A stretch of 64,000 nt of DNA, taken from contig CM057232.1 in NCBI GenBank assembly GCA_029891385.1, forward strand, positions 70,085,824 through 70,149,823. Direction: 5' to 3'. Below the pieces are notes generated by a model that did not search any database, was not told the origin of the DNA, and worked only from the letters and a program-made list of their open reading frames with translations. Made by a program: the position numbers and the translations under genes. Shown here piece after piece: positions 23,081 through 34,779 of the stretch (positions are counted from its first letter, which is position 1; each line of letters opens with the position of its first letter). This stretch comes from Erythroxylum novogranatense (taxonomy: Eukaryota > Streptophyta > Magnoliopsida > Malpighiales > Erythroxylaceae).

Positions 23081-24874
23081 CAAATGTTAGACCTCGTTTC
23101 TAGAACCCAACTCTATAACGATTACCTTATGACGATATCGTACTCCGATGAAGTTTCCTGATTCATCTTCTTGCTTTGATACTGCAAATGCGATCCAACT
23201 TGGCACACATATCATCATACTGAAGCACGGTTCCTTGAAATCCTTTCTTGTTCTGCTACCATACATGATGAGCCCTGCTCTCGAAGTCCAACCATTGAAC
23301 CATAAGCGTGGCGCAATCCAAAGAAATCGTGAAGCTTAAAGTCTCATACCATTCGATGTTCTCTTTTTCCATAAAATAAAATCAACAATAAATCACAATC
23401 AAACATATTCATATCCAATCCATAACTTTCTCCAGAATACCACATTTCCACTCAATCTGATCAAGCTCTATGGCATTCCAAGCCACAATACAATATTACT
23501 ATCAAAATCCGAATATACAAAATATACGCTTCCCAAAATTCTCAATACCAATCTAACTTAAACAATACAACATAGATACATATACAAATCGAAAACCTTC
23601 ACTTCCCTTCACCCGATCTTCTTCTCATCACCTGTGGATGGAGATGAAGGGGGGTGAGCTTATAGCTCGTGGGTAACAGGTTTATAGCAAAGAACAAGCA
23701 AAACCGTTGAAAAGTTTGTTTGTTATACAAAAGTCATAATCAGTTCATAAAACACTTTGCTCCCAAATTCTCGGTCAAATCCGAAATCTTGAGTTCAAAC
23801 TCATATTTGAAAAGTGTCATTTCATAGTGAAAAATGTTATCACATCAACACAATTTGTTCATTCAATTATCAATACAAATGCTCAATTTATGCACTTACT
23901 TGACAATTCATCGATGCAATGCACAACCAAATGGCTCGAGAGTTCCGTAGTAACGATCCGGATAAACCAAAGTTTAATCCGTAAACAAAACGAGTCCAAT
24001 TTCTCAAGGATCTAGTGGCCTCAAGCGGGTAGCCGGGAAAAGGCTATATGTCGACGTGCACGTGATTCCATCCGTAACTCTCTTACCCAAACAAAGCACA
24101 TAACGAATCGTTCCATGCTCAAAGCATGTTCTTGTTTTTCAAAGCTTTCATGCTTTTCATGCTCTTTCTTTCTTTTCCGAATATACAAAATGCCACGAAT
24201 TTTTCAAGGCATAACATAAAGCATTTCAATGCATTTCAATCTTTATTTTGAAATTCATCAAAAAAGTTCATATGCTGAAATATGTAGAAATTTTGCAAAT
24301 CATTCAATAGAAACAAAACGATATTTATGAAGTAATTGAAATCATTCTTGTTTTGGGAGTAAACTTTAGTGGCTCATTACTAAATTATAAACATGAAACC
24401 CACCAATTCCATTGCTTATCGATGTCTCCCTTTTATCCTCTTGCTTTCCTTGATTCCCTTTGTCACATGCCAAATTCCTATTCAAATAGGAATACAAATT
24501 AAGGATCCACTTATTGCATAATCACTAAGATAAATTCTAAACAAACTCAAACTTTGCCAAAGTCCCCACCTTCGGTCACTTTTTCATAAAGTCCCCATTG
24601 CCTTACGCTTCTATTGACCTTAAAATCATTCAATTAGGTTCAAAACCCGAAAGTTATACCACAAAACATATTGAGACTATTCTTATGTTGACACATGAAT
24701 CTATTCTCAACTCCCGACCTAAATTTGAGAATCTTAAAGACTGAATTAAAACTTCTTTTCTTCATAAAACTTGTAGTCCTTTATTTCTAGCTCACAACGA
24801 GTCCAAAATCACCTCATTTGGACACCTACATCAAAAGATATGCCCAAAAATATCCAAATTTCTCTTTGCTAGAA

Positions 24875-25100
24875 GCAGAGGCTCGTCGCGGGGAAAGGGC
24901 TGCTCGTCGCGACGTCACCCCATTCGCACGTCTCGACGAACGCTTCACTTACACGTCGCGGCGTGCCTCCTTCACACGTCACGGCGAACGCTTCCTCGCT
25001 TCGTCGCGATTTAATTTAATTATTATACGTCATGATTTAACTCCACGTCATGGCGTGTTCATACGACGTTATGGGCGTCATGGTCTGGAGCTCGACTCCG
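24875..25100. repeat. CpG-rich CGTCGCG block in E2 5' LTR
   Basis: Homologous to 18655-18860 but differing in length and in which CpGs survive. It contains CTCGTCGCGACGTC, ACACGTCGCGGCGTG and decayed forms such as CACGTCATGGCGTG. Confidence 0.75.
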
Positions 25101-25341
25101 AAACCCGATTTCTGGCATTTTCCAATTTCAATCCTTTCCCAAACTCAAATACAACACACATAAGCCTTAGATCATGTCTTATACTACATTTCTAACCCAT
25201 TAGCAACTCAAAATCAGACACAAACGCCTAATCCCACGAAATCTAGCCATTTCCCACTTTCAAACCCTAAAACCATCGATTCTGCTATAACCAACCTATC
25301 TTTAAGTTTAATCCAACCAAAACAAGATTAAACAAAGCGAA

Positions 25342-25350
25342 ACTTACCTG
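25342..25350 (-). promoter_or_regulatory. Consensus 5' splice site in E2 5' LTR
   Basis: Minus strand CAG|GTAAGT, a perfect plant donor, with the exon end at 25348. Its partner in the other LTR is at 19097-19105. It ends a purine-rich leader of about 230 nt below the TATA box. No acceptor is assigned. Confidence 0.55.
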
Positions 25351-25605
25351 ACAATAGCTTCAAACTGTCGGAAATCCTCAAAGAACGAAATCCCTCTTCT
25401 CCTCTCTTCTCTTCTCCACCGACGGCTTTCCTCTTCTTCTTCTTCTCTTTTCTCTTCTTTTCTCTTCTTCTATTTTCCTACTCTTTCTTTTTAATCCTAC
25501 TTAATTGTGCAATGTCCATTTTGCCCTTTCATTTAAGCCTTAAGTCTTAAAATCTTACATGCCAAGACCAAAATGCCCTCATAAACTTTTACCCTATAAT
25601 ATCCA

Positions 25606-25613
25606 TTTATACC
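25606..25613 (-). promoter_or_regulatory. TATA box in E2 5' LTR
   Basis: Minus strand GGTATAAAT, about 125 bp inside the LTR start. The copy in the other LTR is at 19359-19366. Transcription would be expected to start near 25580. Confidence 0.6.
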
Positions 25614-25738
25614 ACATTAAACTCAAATAAACCGCAATTATCTACTAATATTCTCAAATTAATCAAACTAAGCCATAAACACATAATTATCACAATCCAT
25701 GCTTAATGACATCATAAAAAAAAATTCGGGGCCTAACA

Positions 25739-25743
25739 AGATA
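25739..25743. repeat. Target-site duplication of E2 (right)
   Basis: AGATA, matching 16856-16860. Element A sequence resumes directly afterwards. Confidence 0.85.
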
Positions 25744-25865
25744 GGCCACCCATTTAAGCAACATCATTTGAAATCAAACTAGCCCTCCTAAATATGCTTC
25801 AATAGAACATGTAGTTTTATGGACTAACGATCGAGGATCATAACACACATATAGTTAACTTCCTT

Positions 25866-26520
25866 GAAATCTGTGATACCTTTCGGTACCATCAGATGTC
25901 GAAAGATGCAGTCAAAATTAGGCTTTTCCCTTTTACCCTTAGAGATAGAGCAAAGGTTTGGTATCATTCCCTTAACCCAACCAATGTCACAATGTGGGAT
26001 CAGTTAGTTCGTGCCTTTCTAGATAAGTATTTGTCTTGATTAAGACCACTAAGATCATTAAGGAAATTGCCAACTTCTGACAAAGTAACGGGGAATGGAT
26101 CTATGAAGCTTTAGAATGATACAAGGATTTGCAACAGAAATGCCCACACCATAACTTACCCAAGGAATTCTTGTTACAAACATTCTATAATGAAGTAACC
26201 CCACATAAGAGAGGTACGATCGACGCAGCTTTAGGAGGATCATTAATGGAGGACAGTTCAAACCTCAAGGAAAATTAGGCTTCTAACAAGATAAACCAAG
26301 CTTAATGGAATCCAAGTTGAATAAGATTTTAAATAAAATTGGAAGCATGGAGGATGCATACAGGAGGTTTGAAAGCAAATTCGAGCAAGTCAATAAGAAC
26401 CATGCCACTTTAATACACAATTTGGAGGTCCAAGTAAGTCAACTAGCGGAGTCAATTGCTACTTGGAATGTTGGAACCTTCCTAGCAATACTTAGTCTAA
26501 CCCAAAGGAACGAATTATAA
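25866..26520 (+). pseudogene. gag: Element A gag (Athila-like)
   Basis: The retrotransposon gag core is clear: FRYHQMSKDAVKIRLFPFTL and AKVWYHSLNP, then WDQLVRAFLDKYLS. It is followed by EALE-YKDLQQKCPHHNLPKE and TFYNEVTPHKRGTIDAALGG with frame breaks, and a C-terminal helix (NHATLIHNLEVQVSQLAESI) in the open frame 26305-26520. Stop codons at about 26037 and 26260 and at least one frame change disrupt it. The gag N-terminus is missing, lost with or before the E2 insertion. Gag proteins of this family form the cytoplasmic particle. Confidence 0.85.
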
Positions 26521-26859
26521 CCATTACTCAAATCTAGGAAGCAAAACTTAAACATGCAAAGGAAGACGAAAAAAAGGGAGAAGGATAAGTAATTATGGAA
26601 TTCCTTCCAAGTGAGCTTGAAATTGAGTTAATCAAGGAGCCTCGATATGAATTTCCATACCCTATTCTAACTTAGCAGAAGTCAATTTCAAGTAGGGTGA
26701 TAAGGAATTCTAAAGAGGTTGAATCAAACAAGGTTGAGAACAATACATAACATCTACAAACAAGGTTCAAACTAAAAGAATTAGTCAAGAGGAAGGTTAA
26801 GGAGCATATAACAAAGAAAACACTAACATAGCATAAAAGAAAGAGGACCTAAGGGATTT

Positions 26860-27285
26860 TTACATTCCTTGTAGTATTAATAGAGTCAACATAGACAGGG
26901 CATTCGTGAATTTAGGAGCAAGTATCAATATAATGCCTATACCTTTAGCCAAAATTTGGGGATAGGAGAGTTAAAACCCACAAAGATGCTAGTAAAGACA
27001 TCCAATAGAACAATTCATCGACTGAAGGGGATTCTTAAGGATATGCAAGTACAAATTAATAAATTTATCTTCCCTATAGATTTTTATATATTGGATATTA
27101 GAGAGGATGTGAAATCCCTTATGGTCCTTGGACAACTATTCTTGGCCATTACTCGCTCCATAATTGACATTGATTGGGGTGAACTAATTCTGAGGGTCAA
27201 CAAGCATCAAATAACCCTCAAAGTTTCAAAGAAAGACAATAGTTCTCCTTTATCTCCAACCAATATCAAGGAGACCGAATCTTGA
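26860..27285 (+). pseudogene. Element A aspartic protease region
   Basis: The frame 26956-27285 reads MGIGELKPTKMLVKTSNRTI, with FIFPIDFYILDIREDVKS and MVLGQLFLAITRSIIDID, a close fit to the Athila protease C-terminal half. The upstream part (26860-26955) holds the active-site block as VNLGASINIMPIPLAKI in another frame. The catalytic Asp of DLGAS is Asn here. The frameshift and the lost Asp make it inactive. No RT follows, and sequence passes straight to a non-coding region. Confidence 0.85.
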
Positions 27286-27289
27286 GGAC

Positions 27290-27920
27290 AATGGGAAGAT
27301 ATTGAGGATCTTAGGAATGCATTCAAAAAGAAAAAATCACGAAGAAGAAGACGAAGGAAGGAGAATCATAAGCAAAGTGGAATCCAAGGCATGGTAGGTC
27401 ATGTGCAAATTGTAAGATCAACGACTGCACTACCATTGAACCATTCATTTAAACCACCATGAGAAAAAGAAGAACATCAAGCTATCGACGTTAAAAGAAG
27501 TGTTGTATGGGAGGCAACCCATAGAATGTTATTTCCTTTAATTGTTTTTAGAAAGTTTGAATTCCGTAGTTAAGTTATTTCATTTCCAAATAAAAACAGG
27601 AAGGTATAGGACTTTGACATGAATTTGATGATCGATGAAGTAAGTAAAGAGAGGTGACAGGGGCATAAAGAGTTAAGAAGTAACTTTGGAAAGTAGAGAA
27701 GGACAAAAAAAAATTGGTGGAAAAATTGCAGGACCACGATCATGACTTGCGGCAAGGTAAAAATAAGGACATTTACCCTCCAATCACCTATATATTCATT
27801 TCTAACTTCACTTTTTCACTCACTTTCATTTTTACTTTATCGTTCTAAGCTTAAACCTCCAAACACTCTCACTTCTCTCTACCCAAATTTCAAACTTCCA
27901 AATTTCTTCCAACTTCTACT
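27290..27920 (+). other. Element A spacer where pol would be expected
   Basis: Contains GGGAGGCAACCCATAGAATG at 27510-27529, a phrase often seen just after pol in Athila-like elements, so RT, RNase H and integrase have been lost between protease and here. A TATA-like CTATATATTC lies near 27788, ahead of the 3' ORF. I found no coding frame of note. Confidence 0.55.
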
Positions 27921-27932
27921 GACTCGCAAGCC

Positions 27933-28960
27933 AGTATGTCGCGCATCAAGAAAACAACAAGGTGCGATCAATCAGTAAGGTGAAACTAAGTCCCAGGACG
28001 AGGGAAAAGGAATAGGGTAGTTGATTACATCCACCTTGCCTGATCTTCTCAAATGAGGAAGGTACCTGCGTTCATTCTCTTCACAACAAAGAAACTATAG
28101 TTCCAAATTATTTTCATTTTGAAACTTTAGATAGATTAGAATTACGAGACAAGGTCGAAAGTTTAGGAGAGAGAATTTGATGGGGACAATTAATTCAATT
28201 TTAATTCCCAACTTACGAAGAACTTACCTTATAATTCTTTACAATCCTTTAATTCGAATCCAACAAACCTAAGGAATTGTCATTTAGGTTACGGGGACAA
28301 CCTTATGGGCTTGATTATGAGACTTTGAATGAAATTTATAGTTTTCTTGAGTCATTCATAGTGGATTAGCATGATGATTTTCGTGTCAACCCCTCCTAGA
28401 TTGAACTAACTAGGTTAGAGCATTTCGACACTAAAAATGCACACAAAAACATCATCACGAGCCATGAACACTTATTGATGCAAAAATTCATGTGTCAAAC
28501 TATTTTTGATAAAACAAAAACCAACAGGTATTCAATGAAAAAACTTTTCATATTGTGATGCATGGACCATAACATTCCAGTTTGCACAACCACCCACATC
28601 TTTAACGCAATTATTGTTGCTCGAAAGAAAAGTAGCAATAACTTAGGAATAGGTTACTTGGTTTCAACCATAGCTAATTATTATAGAGTTGAGTGCAATA
28701 GATTCACATTCTATCGTCTTGAATTCATGAACCATCATCATCTGTGACGAGCTGAAATTATGAAATCCTATAATATGGAACTTCGGGATATTAGTGCCAA
28801 GACACATGTCAAGGGCAGGACTAGTCAATCAAGTTCAATTGCTCAACAACAACAAGAAGAGGATTTAACTAGCAAGGACTCTGAGGAAGAAAAGAAATAG
28901 AAGAACTAGGCTAGAAGAGAGTGCTTGATACAATCTCCACAAACACCAAAGTAATTACAG
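27933..28960 (+). pseudogene. Element A 3' ORF (env-position ORF of Athila-like elements)
   Basis: Starting near MSRIKKTTR (27934) there are open pieces in changing frames. They include LSFRLRGQPYGLDYETLNEI and the frame 28562-28747 (MDHNIPVCTTTHIFNAIIVA, LGIGYLVSTIANYY). The second piece resembles the conserved core of the protein encoded downstream of pol in Athila-type elements, whose role is unknown. It ends in a Gln/Glu/Lys-rich tail (AQQQQEEDLTSKDSEEEKK). Several stops interrupt it. Calling it an envelope protein would go beyond the evidence. Confidence 0.55.
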
Positions 28961-30180
28961 ATACACTCGCGGAAAATTCCAAAAGAATGAAAGAGATGGC
29001 ACGAATATAATGATGTCAAAGCCAGGACATACATCGTATACATTGTTATTTAGAGGCTCAGGGAATCTAACTGCCACCCCAACACCATTCCCACATCCAT
29101 CACCATAAGGCTTTGTTCTTTCTAAATTTAGTCCTTATTTTATTTTTGTTTCACTTTAATTTATATCTCATCGCTCCATATGTGTTTGTTTGTTCCCTTC
29201 TCACATTGAGGATAATGTGTTGTTCAAGTATGAGGAGGGTTAGGTGTTTTGCTTTGAATGTGATTTTGCACATTGTATGATAGTTTGTTAGGTTATATTT
29301 TTTTAATCATGTGAACTTGTCAATGGTTTAGATGGATTGAAATTGATTTAATTTTGAACATAATTCATTAGGTTGTGAAGAATGTTTAGTTTGCAAAATT
29401 AGTGATTTGGGTTCTTTGGCTAAATATGCAACTTAATTAGGATTTGGTGTTAGTTTGTCACCCTCTAAATTGTCACATTCATTCATAATTTGAGGCCTTT
29501 CGACTTAAGTGACTTTGCTAGTATTTTTTAATGGAAACGAGTAGGTGAAGCAACAAGGTAAGCAATAAAAAATCATGTTTGTTAATTTTAAATAAATAAC
29601 TATTCCGTTAGCCTTCAGATTATGAATAGAGCTAGTAACCAGTAAAGAACGTGATGTAGCTGAGTAACCAGATCAACATGCATCACAAATATGTGCCTTC
29701 ACAGAAAAAGGCTGTAATGATGTTCTAACCAAGTAGCGTAATAAAAAAACATGACTTAGTTGAATAACCGGATCAACATTCATTACCAATGTTTGCCTTT
29801 GTGTAAAAGACTAAGCCTATGTTCACAAAAAGTAAACAAAAAATGTGTTTTCGAATAAAAACCTACCAAACTTGTAATAGTTTGACTTTTCATGAAAACT
29901 TACTTAGGTCTATTTACAGAGTTTGAATGACCAAAGAATTATTAATTTGTGTGCGCAATTAAAAAGGGTAAATAATTTAACACTTGAGTCTAGATTAATA
30001 TGTTTATTTAGTTAAAAGCTTCAAGATGTGAATTTTGCATTTTAATGACTTGATATAACTTGAATGATTGTGCTGAAAATTAAATTTATTTCATGAAGTT
30101 GAAGCCATTGTCTCATTACTACATTGTGTGTTGTGTAGTTTTACGTGTTTATTATTTTGTTTGCTTGACGGCAAGTAAAT
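28961..30180 (+). other. Element A 3' spacer with diverged ~106-bp duplication
   Basis: Non-coding. TTGAGGATAATGTGTTGTTC at 29208-29227 is also in element B (36117-36136), a shared landmark. The text GAGTAACCAGATCAACATGC / GAATAACCGGATCAACATTC at about 29661 and 29772 marks a duplication of roughly 110 bp. Element B has one related copy near 36715. Confidence 0.6.
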
Positions 30181-30198
30181 GTTTAAATGTGGGGATAT
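30181..30198 (+). other. Polypurine tract of element A
   Basis: GTTTAAATGTGGGGATAT, directly before TGATAAGTG, the 3' LTR start. Elements B (GTGGGGATGT) and C (GTGTGGGGATG) have the same motif at the same place. Confidence 0.75.
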
Positions 30199-31646
30199 TG
30201 ATAAGTGTGAATTGCATCATTTTAATTCAATATGTAATTAATTATTAATTCAATCATTTAGTATATGTTTAGGTTAGAATTGTGTTTATTTCTTAATTAT
30301 TTATGTTTAAGTGTTTTTATGGGTTAGTACAAGTCTTTAAGCTTAATTATTATGTTTCTAAAGTACCTTAATGTTATCGAAGAACAAAAAAGTTTTAGAG
30401 ATACTTGGGCCAAAACAACGGCCCATGATCATGGCACAATAGGCCACAATCATGACAGAAGCAGTGGAGTTAGCCCACGATCATGGACATGGCCTAAGAT
30501 CATGTCCTGCTTGCCATGATCGTGATAGACGGCTCAAATGTGGCCCACGATCGTGACCTGCATCGGGTAGATGTGCAAACCATTTAAAAAGCCAATTTTC
30601 AAGGTAGTTTTTGGACCTTTTGGATCTAAAAAAAATGCTAGAGTTTCCTAGACCAAAAATGGTATATAAAGAATAAGACAGAGAAGATGGGGAGCTTTTT
30701 ACAGTAGCCACTTTTGAGAGAAACACTAGAAAGGATTGTTGAGAGATTAAGAAAGAGAAGAAAGAATAGACAAATGGAGAAGAAGTTAACATTAACGTAT
30801 TTCCTAGATAATGAGTTTCCCGATGTCGCTGCCTCCTGATTCAATATCGTATTTCCTGTTATTTTCTATTTTATTATTGTATAGGATTGAGAATAGTAGT
30901 TTGATGATAGGATTTATGAATATTGAGATGTTCTAAACTCAACTTAAGGTTTCTATCTTTGATTTAATAAAATATGATCATTTTTTATGTTTATTGGATT
31001 TATTGTGATTGATTTCTGTGATTGCATAATTCAGTAATAAACTGAGAGGTTGAATCGAAAAAAAAAATTATTAAATTGGGTTAACGAGAGTTAGGTGATT
31101 TAATAAGAATGAGAAATTAATCAAATCGATAATTGTGTGAAGAGAGATCTTGCATAAGTTCTTGATAATTATTGGACAACTTTAGATCTAATTAGGGTTT
31201 TGGATAGGTTGTTAATTGATAAATTGCAATTTCCCATAATTTGATTAGGGTTTATAATTTAGGGTCAATGGTTATAACTCGAGAGAGAGTAATCAACCTT
31301 AGGATCGTCTAGAACCAATAATTCAATAAATCATAATCGATTAGGTTAGCATTAAAGATGGATAAAATTTTTGTTTCTTTCAATTGATAGTTCCTTTAGG
31401 TTAATTATTGAGTGTGGTGCAATAGCTAAATTGTTAATATTTTCGTAATTGATTCTTGGATTGAATTGAATTCTTGTTTTAGTTTAGCTATCTTTTGATT
31501 TTCTGCGAATTGTGTTGGCCTTATATTTAATACTAGATAATTCATCCTCATGGGATCGACACTTAGGTACTATGCAAATGACCCATGCATTTGTATATTA
31601 TCGAGGTTAATCTATAGAACTTACGCACATCAACAAACCACGATCA
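30199..31646 (+). repeat. Element A 3' LTR
   Basis: Uninterrupted, about 1.45 kb. It contains the palindrome cluster (30418-30565), a TATA box (30663-30670) and the text collinear with both halves of the 5' LTR. The last ~30 bp are not matched by the 5' LTR. I take 31646 as the end because it gives TG..CA and a matching GGTAA, but an end near 31632 (ACATCA) is possible. Confidence 0.8.
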
Positions 31647-31651
31647 GGTAA

Positions 31652-32219
31652 CTTCTCCAATTTTGACAATGAGCAGAGAATAAGACACTCACGTCTAAGA
31701 GTACTAGAAAGTAATAGTGAGTGTCATCATTATCCTTTAATGTTGTTGAATTTTCCTGGGAAACAAGAGGTAAACTACTATCACCATTACAACATCTCCC
31801 AATTGTTGTTACATCTATTGGTGGCATATGAAAGATGCCTAAGACCTAATTGCCCACCTCACATTGCTTTTATTAGTTGCTAAGATTGTAGAAGATAGAT
31901 GGGGATAATAATGTTAAGTGTTTAGGGTTCCACATTTAGAGTATAGGCTAAATAATCTCGAAAATATATAATCCAATTGTTTTATTAGTAACTTTGGTCT
32001 ATAAATTATGATATTTACTATAGAACATATATAAGCCACCTATTTGATGGATTATAGGCTAATATAAATGGGCCAATTTTTGGTATCTTAGGCTATAAAT
32101 ATAAGAGGATATGATCCACTTAAAGAGGAGGATACAAATGAAGAGAACCTTATATGCCACCACCATCATATACCCCGAAAATCCCATTCCCAAAAAAGTT
32201 AAAGAATACCTAAATGGTT
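31652..32219. other. Sequence between elements A and B
   Basis: No domain is recognised. A 65-codon minus-strand frame (31630-31827) has no motif. Position suggests the pre-insertion flank of A, plus the damaged start of B, whose 5' LTR I could not find. Confidence 0.35.
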
Positions 32220-32956
32220 GCAATTTTTAAAAAAGTTGAAGAAGTTACATATCAACTTATCCTTTGTCAAGGCTTTTGTAAAACTTTCTTAAGTACACCA
32301 AACTTCTTAAGGATATGTTAAACAACAAGCGTATCTGGGAGGAAAACTAAACGGTGTGATTAATGGAGAGTTGTGGCTCTGTAACTACCAACTATATGCC
32401 CTTAAAGTTGAAAGATCCAAGGAGTTTCACTATTCCTCTTGTAGTTGGTAATCTTGAAATTTCCAAATGTTTATATGACTTAGAGGATAGTATTAACTTA
32501 ATGTCTTTGTCCATTTTCAGGAAATTGGTACTGAGAGATATGAAGCTAACATCTATACTTATCCAATTGGCGGATTAATTGATCAAAAATCCATTTGGAG
32601 TGATGGAGGATGTACTAGGTAAGGTGGACAAGTTTATCATCCTAGTAGACTTTGTTATTTTAGATTTTGAGGAAGATTAGAACTGTCAGCTAATTCTTAT
32701 AAGGCTATTTATGAACACCAAAATAGCATTTATTGATGTGTATAATGGGAAATCAGTTCTCAAGATTGATGATGAGCAGGTGAAGTTTAGTATGAGCAAA
32801 ATATTGAAGAATCCAACTAAGGGGAGTGCCTACATGAAAATTGATATGGTTGATGAATGTGTAAAGGAGCAAAAGGACGAAGTTGATGATGACATGGATA
32901 AGACAAATGATGAAATGATTAAGAAGGAAGAGGAGTTAGGTGAGATTTTAAAATAA
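32220..32956 (+). pseudogene. Element B gag-protease junction and protease (Athila-like)
   Basis: The upstream part (32280-32345) matches the linker before protease (FLKYTKLLKDMLNNKRIWEE). The frame 32363-32578 reads LKLKDPRSFTIPLVVGNLEI, then CLYDLEDSINLMSLSIFRKL, where the usual active-site DLGAS has become DLEDS. FVILDFEED follows, and the frame 32711-32956 gives the end of the domain and an acidic tail. Stops at 32578 and about 32680 break it. Confidence 0.85.
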
Positions 32957-33229
32957 CAACCATTAGACACCCACTCCCCCTTCTATTAAGAGACCACTTT
33001 CCTTATAGTTGAAGCCTTACCCAAACACCTTAGGTATACAATTTTAGGTGAGGGACAATCACTACCCATTATCATCTCATATCAATTAGATTTGGAATAA
33101 TAGAAGAAGGAGGTATATATCATTAGGAAGAGAATGAAAGCTATAGGATGGCAAATTTTGGACATTAGATGAATAAATCATAGTATAATGATGTATAGAT
33201 TAACCTTGAAAAGGGATGTAACAAAGTGA

Positions 33230-34420
33230 GGGAGAGACAAAGGAGATTGAATCCTAATATGAAAGAGGTAATAAAGAGAGAAATGCTTAAGCTTTTAGAT
33301 ACATTAATTATTTACCCCATCTTAGATAATGAATGGGTGTGTCCAGTACGTTATGTACCAAATAAAGGATGTATGATAGTGATAAAGAATGAAAAAGGAG
33401 AGTAATTTCTAATAGAATAGTCTCATGAAGGAGGGTATGCATTGATTATAGAAAGCTCATCCCTGTGACTAAGAAAGATCATTTTCCCTTCCATTTGTGG
33501 ATCAAATGGTTAGTGGATGGACTTGTTTGCTATTGCTTCTTTGGTACGTACATGGTCTATAATCAGATTTTCATTTACCCAAAAGACCAAGAGAAGACCA
33601 CATTCACGTGTCTCTATGGAAACTTTGCCTACATAAGAATGCCTTTTGGATTTTGCAATGCACCAATTACTTTTCAAAGAGGCAAGATGGCAATATTTGT
33701 GGTTATAATTGAAGATATTATGGGGGTGTTATTGACAACTTTTAAGTTTTTGAAGACTCTTTTAAGCATTGCTTGAAAATTTAGATAAAGTTCTCCAAAG
33801 GTGTGAGGAGTCACATTTTGTTCTTAATTAGGAAAAGTGCCACTTCATGGTGCATAAACTTGTGGTCTTAGGCCATAAGATATCATACAAGGGCATAGAA
33901 GTGGATAGGGCCAAAGTAGAAGTTATTGAAAAGCTTCCACCACCAAGCAATGTCAAAGGTGTGAGAACATTTTTGGGACGTATGGGACTTTATTGCTACT
34001 TTACTAAGGATTTTTATCTTATTAATTCTACAAATTTATTGATTATAGATCTGCCTTTTCACTTTCATGCTAATTGTTTGCATGCTTTTGATAGGTTAAA
34101 GGAGATGCTTACTTCAACTCCTTTGTTGAACTCATTGGATTGGTCGCTACTGATTGACATTATATGCATAGTGAGTGACCAAGCAATCAGATTCATATTG
34201 GGATAACAGAAGGATACAGGTTATGTGCAATCTATTATGTAAGAAAAACCTTGGTGGGAGCATAACTGAATCACATCGTAACTAAAAAGGAATTATGAGT
34301 AGTGTATTTGTTTGTGAAAAGTTTCTTTCTTACCTTTTGGGCTCAACAGTTATTGTTTTAAGTGATCATGCGAAGTTGCAATATCTTTTTGCTAAGAAGG
34401 ACATAAAGTTAAGACTCATC
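33230..34420 (+). pseudogene. pol: Element B reverse transcriptase and RNase H start (Athila-like)
   Basis: In successive frames it reads LNPNMKEVIKREMLKLLDTL, WVCPVRYVPNKG, TKKDHFPFHLW (33459), MPFGFCNAPITFQRG (33640), then VVLGHKISYKGIEVDRAKVE (33865) and PPPSNVKGVRTFLGRMG. These are Athila-type RT blocks in the right order. The active-site region after FQRG reads IFVVIIEDIMGVL, so the catalytic Asp pair is gone. The RNase H part beyond 34100 is barely legible. Multiple stops and frame changes make it non-functional. Confidence 0.85.
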
Positions 34421-34779
34421 TGGTAGTTGTTGCTCTTTTAAGAATTTGACATCGAGATTAGAGATAAAAAAAAGAGAGGAGAATATGGTGGTTGACCACT
34501 TATCACATTTATAAGGGTAGTCAAATAAAGAAATTAATGAACAATTCCCTAATGAGACCTTGTTCTTGGTAAACCACTTTTTTGTTCCATGGTTTGTTAA
34601 CATAGGAGACTACATTGCAGGTGGTATCCTTTGCACAAATTTATCTTAGCAACAAAGGATGATGTTTTTATTTGAATGCACGCATTATCTTTGGGAAAAA
34701 CCTATTTCATATAAGATTCGTACTGGTGGTTTGATTTGTAGGTGTTTTTTAAAAGATGAGATGCTTGAGATACTAACTC

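Larger units (their letters stand above)
16861..25738 (-). mobile_element. E2: complete non-autonomous gypsy-type element with 2.6-kb LTRs
   Basis: Two direct repeats (16861-19492 and 23085-25738) bound a 3.6-kb internal region. The outer ends are TGTTGGACC and GGCCTAACA, and AGATA flanks both sides (16856-16860, 25739-25743). On the minus strand a primer-binding site TGGTATCAGAGCCC (23080-23067), complementary to plant initiator tRNA-Met, follows the 5' LTR, and a polypurine tract (19511-19493) precedes the 3' LTR. The internal region shows no gag, protease, RT or integrase motif on either strand. Long LTRs with a 3.6-kb non-coding interior fit a LARD-like element mobilised in trans. The LTRs are very similar, so it is younger than its host element A. 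Confidence 0.92.
23085..25738 (-). repeat. E2 5' LTR
   Basis: 2,654 bp. As the 5' LTR on the minus strand it should supply the promoter. It has a TATA box (25612-25606), a leader with GAAGAA and AGAGGAGAAG runs, and then CAG|GTAAGT. Most of the LTR (about 2.2 kb) lies beyond that donor. Confidence 0.93.
11839..31646 (+). mobile_element. Athila-like Ty3/gypsy element A with two nested insertions
   Basis: The outer boundaries come from homologous LTRs: the 5' LTR starts TGATAGATGTG at 11839 and the 3' LTR starts TGATAAGTGTG at 30199 and can be read to CGATCA at 31646. GGTAA precedes the first and follows the second (11834-11838, 31647-31651), a possible 5-bp target duplication. With E1 (12619-15904) and E2 (16861-25738 plus one TSD copy) removed, the element is about 7.6 kb. 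It keeps gag, protease and a 3' ORF, but no reverse transcriptase, RNase H or integrase lies between protease and 3' ORF. It was therefore probably non-autonomous, or suffered a pol deletion. The end of the 5' LTR does not match the 3' LTR end well, so the right edge is less certain. Confidence 0.8.

Noticed and set aside
24818..25195. A 125-codon Arg-rich open frame
   Set aside because: It lies wholly inside the E2 LTR and owes its length to the GC-rich CGTCGCG block. The equivalent place in the other LTR has no such frame.
31626..31632. Alternative end of the element A 3' LTR at ACATCA
   Set aside because: Kept as a possibility, but no target duplication matching the left flank follows it, whereas GGTAA follows 31646 and precedes 11839.
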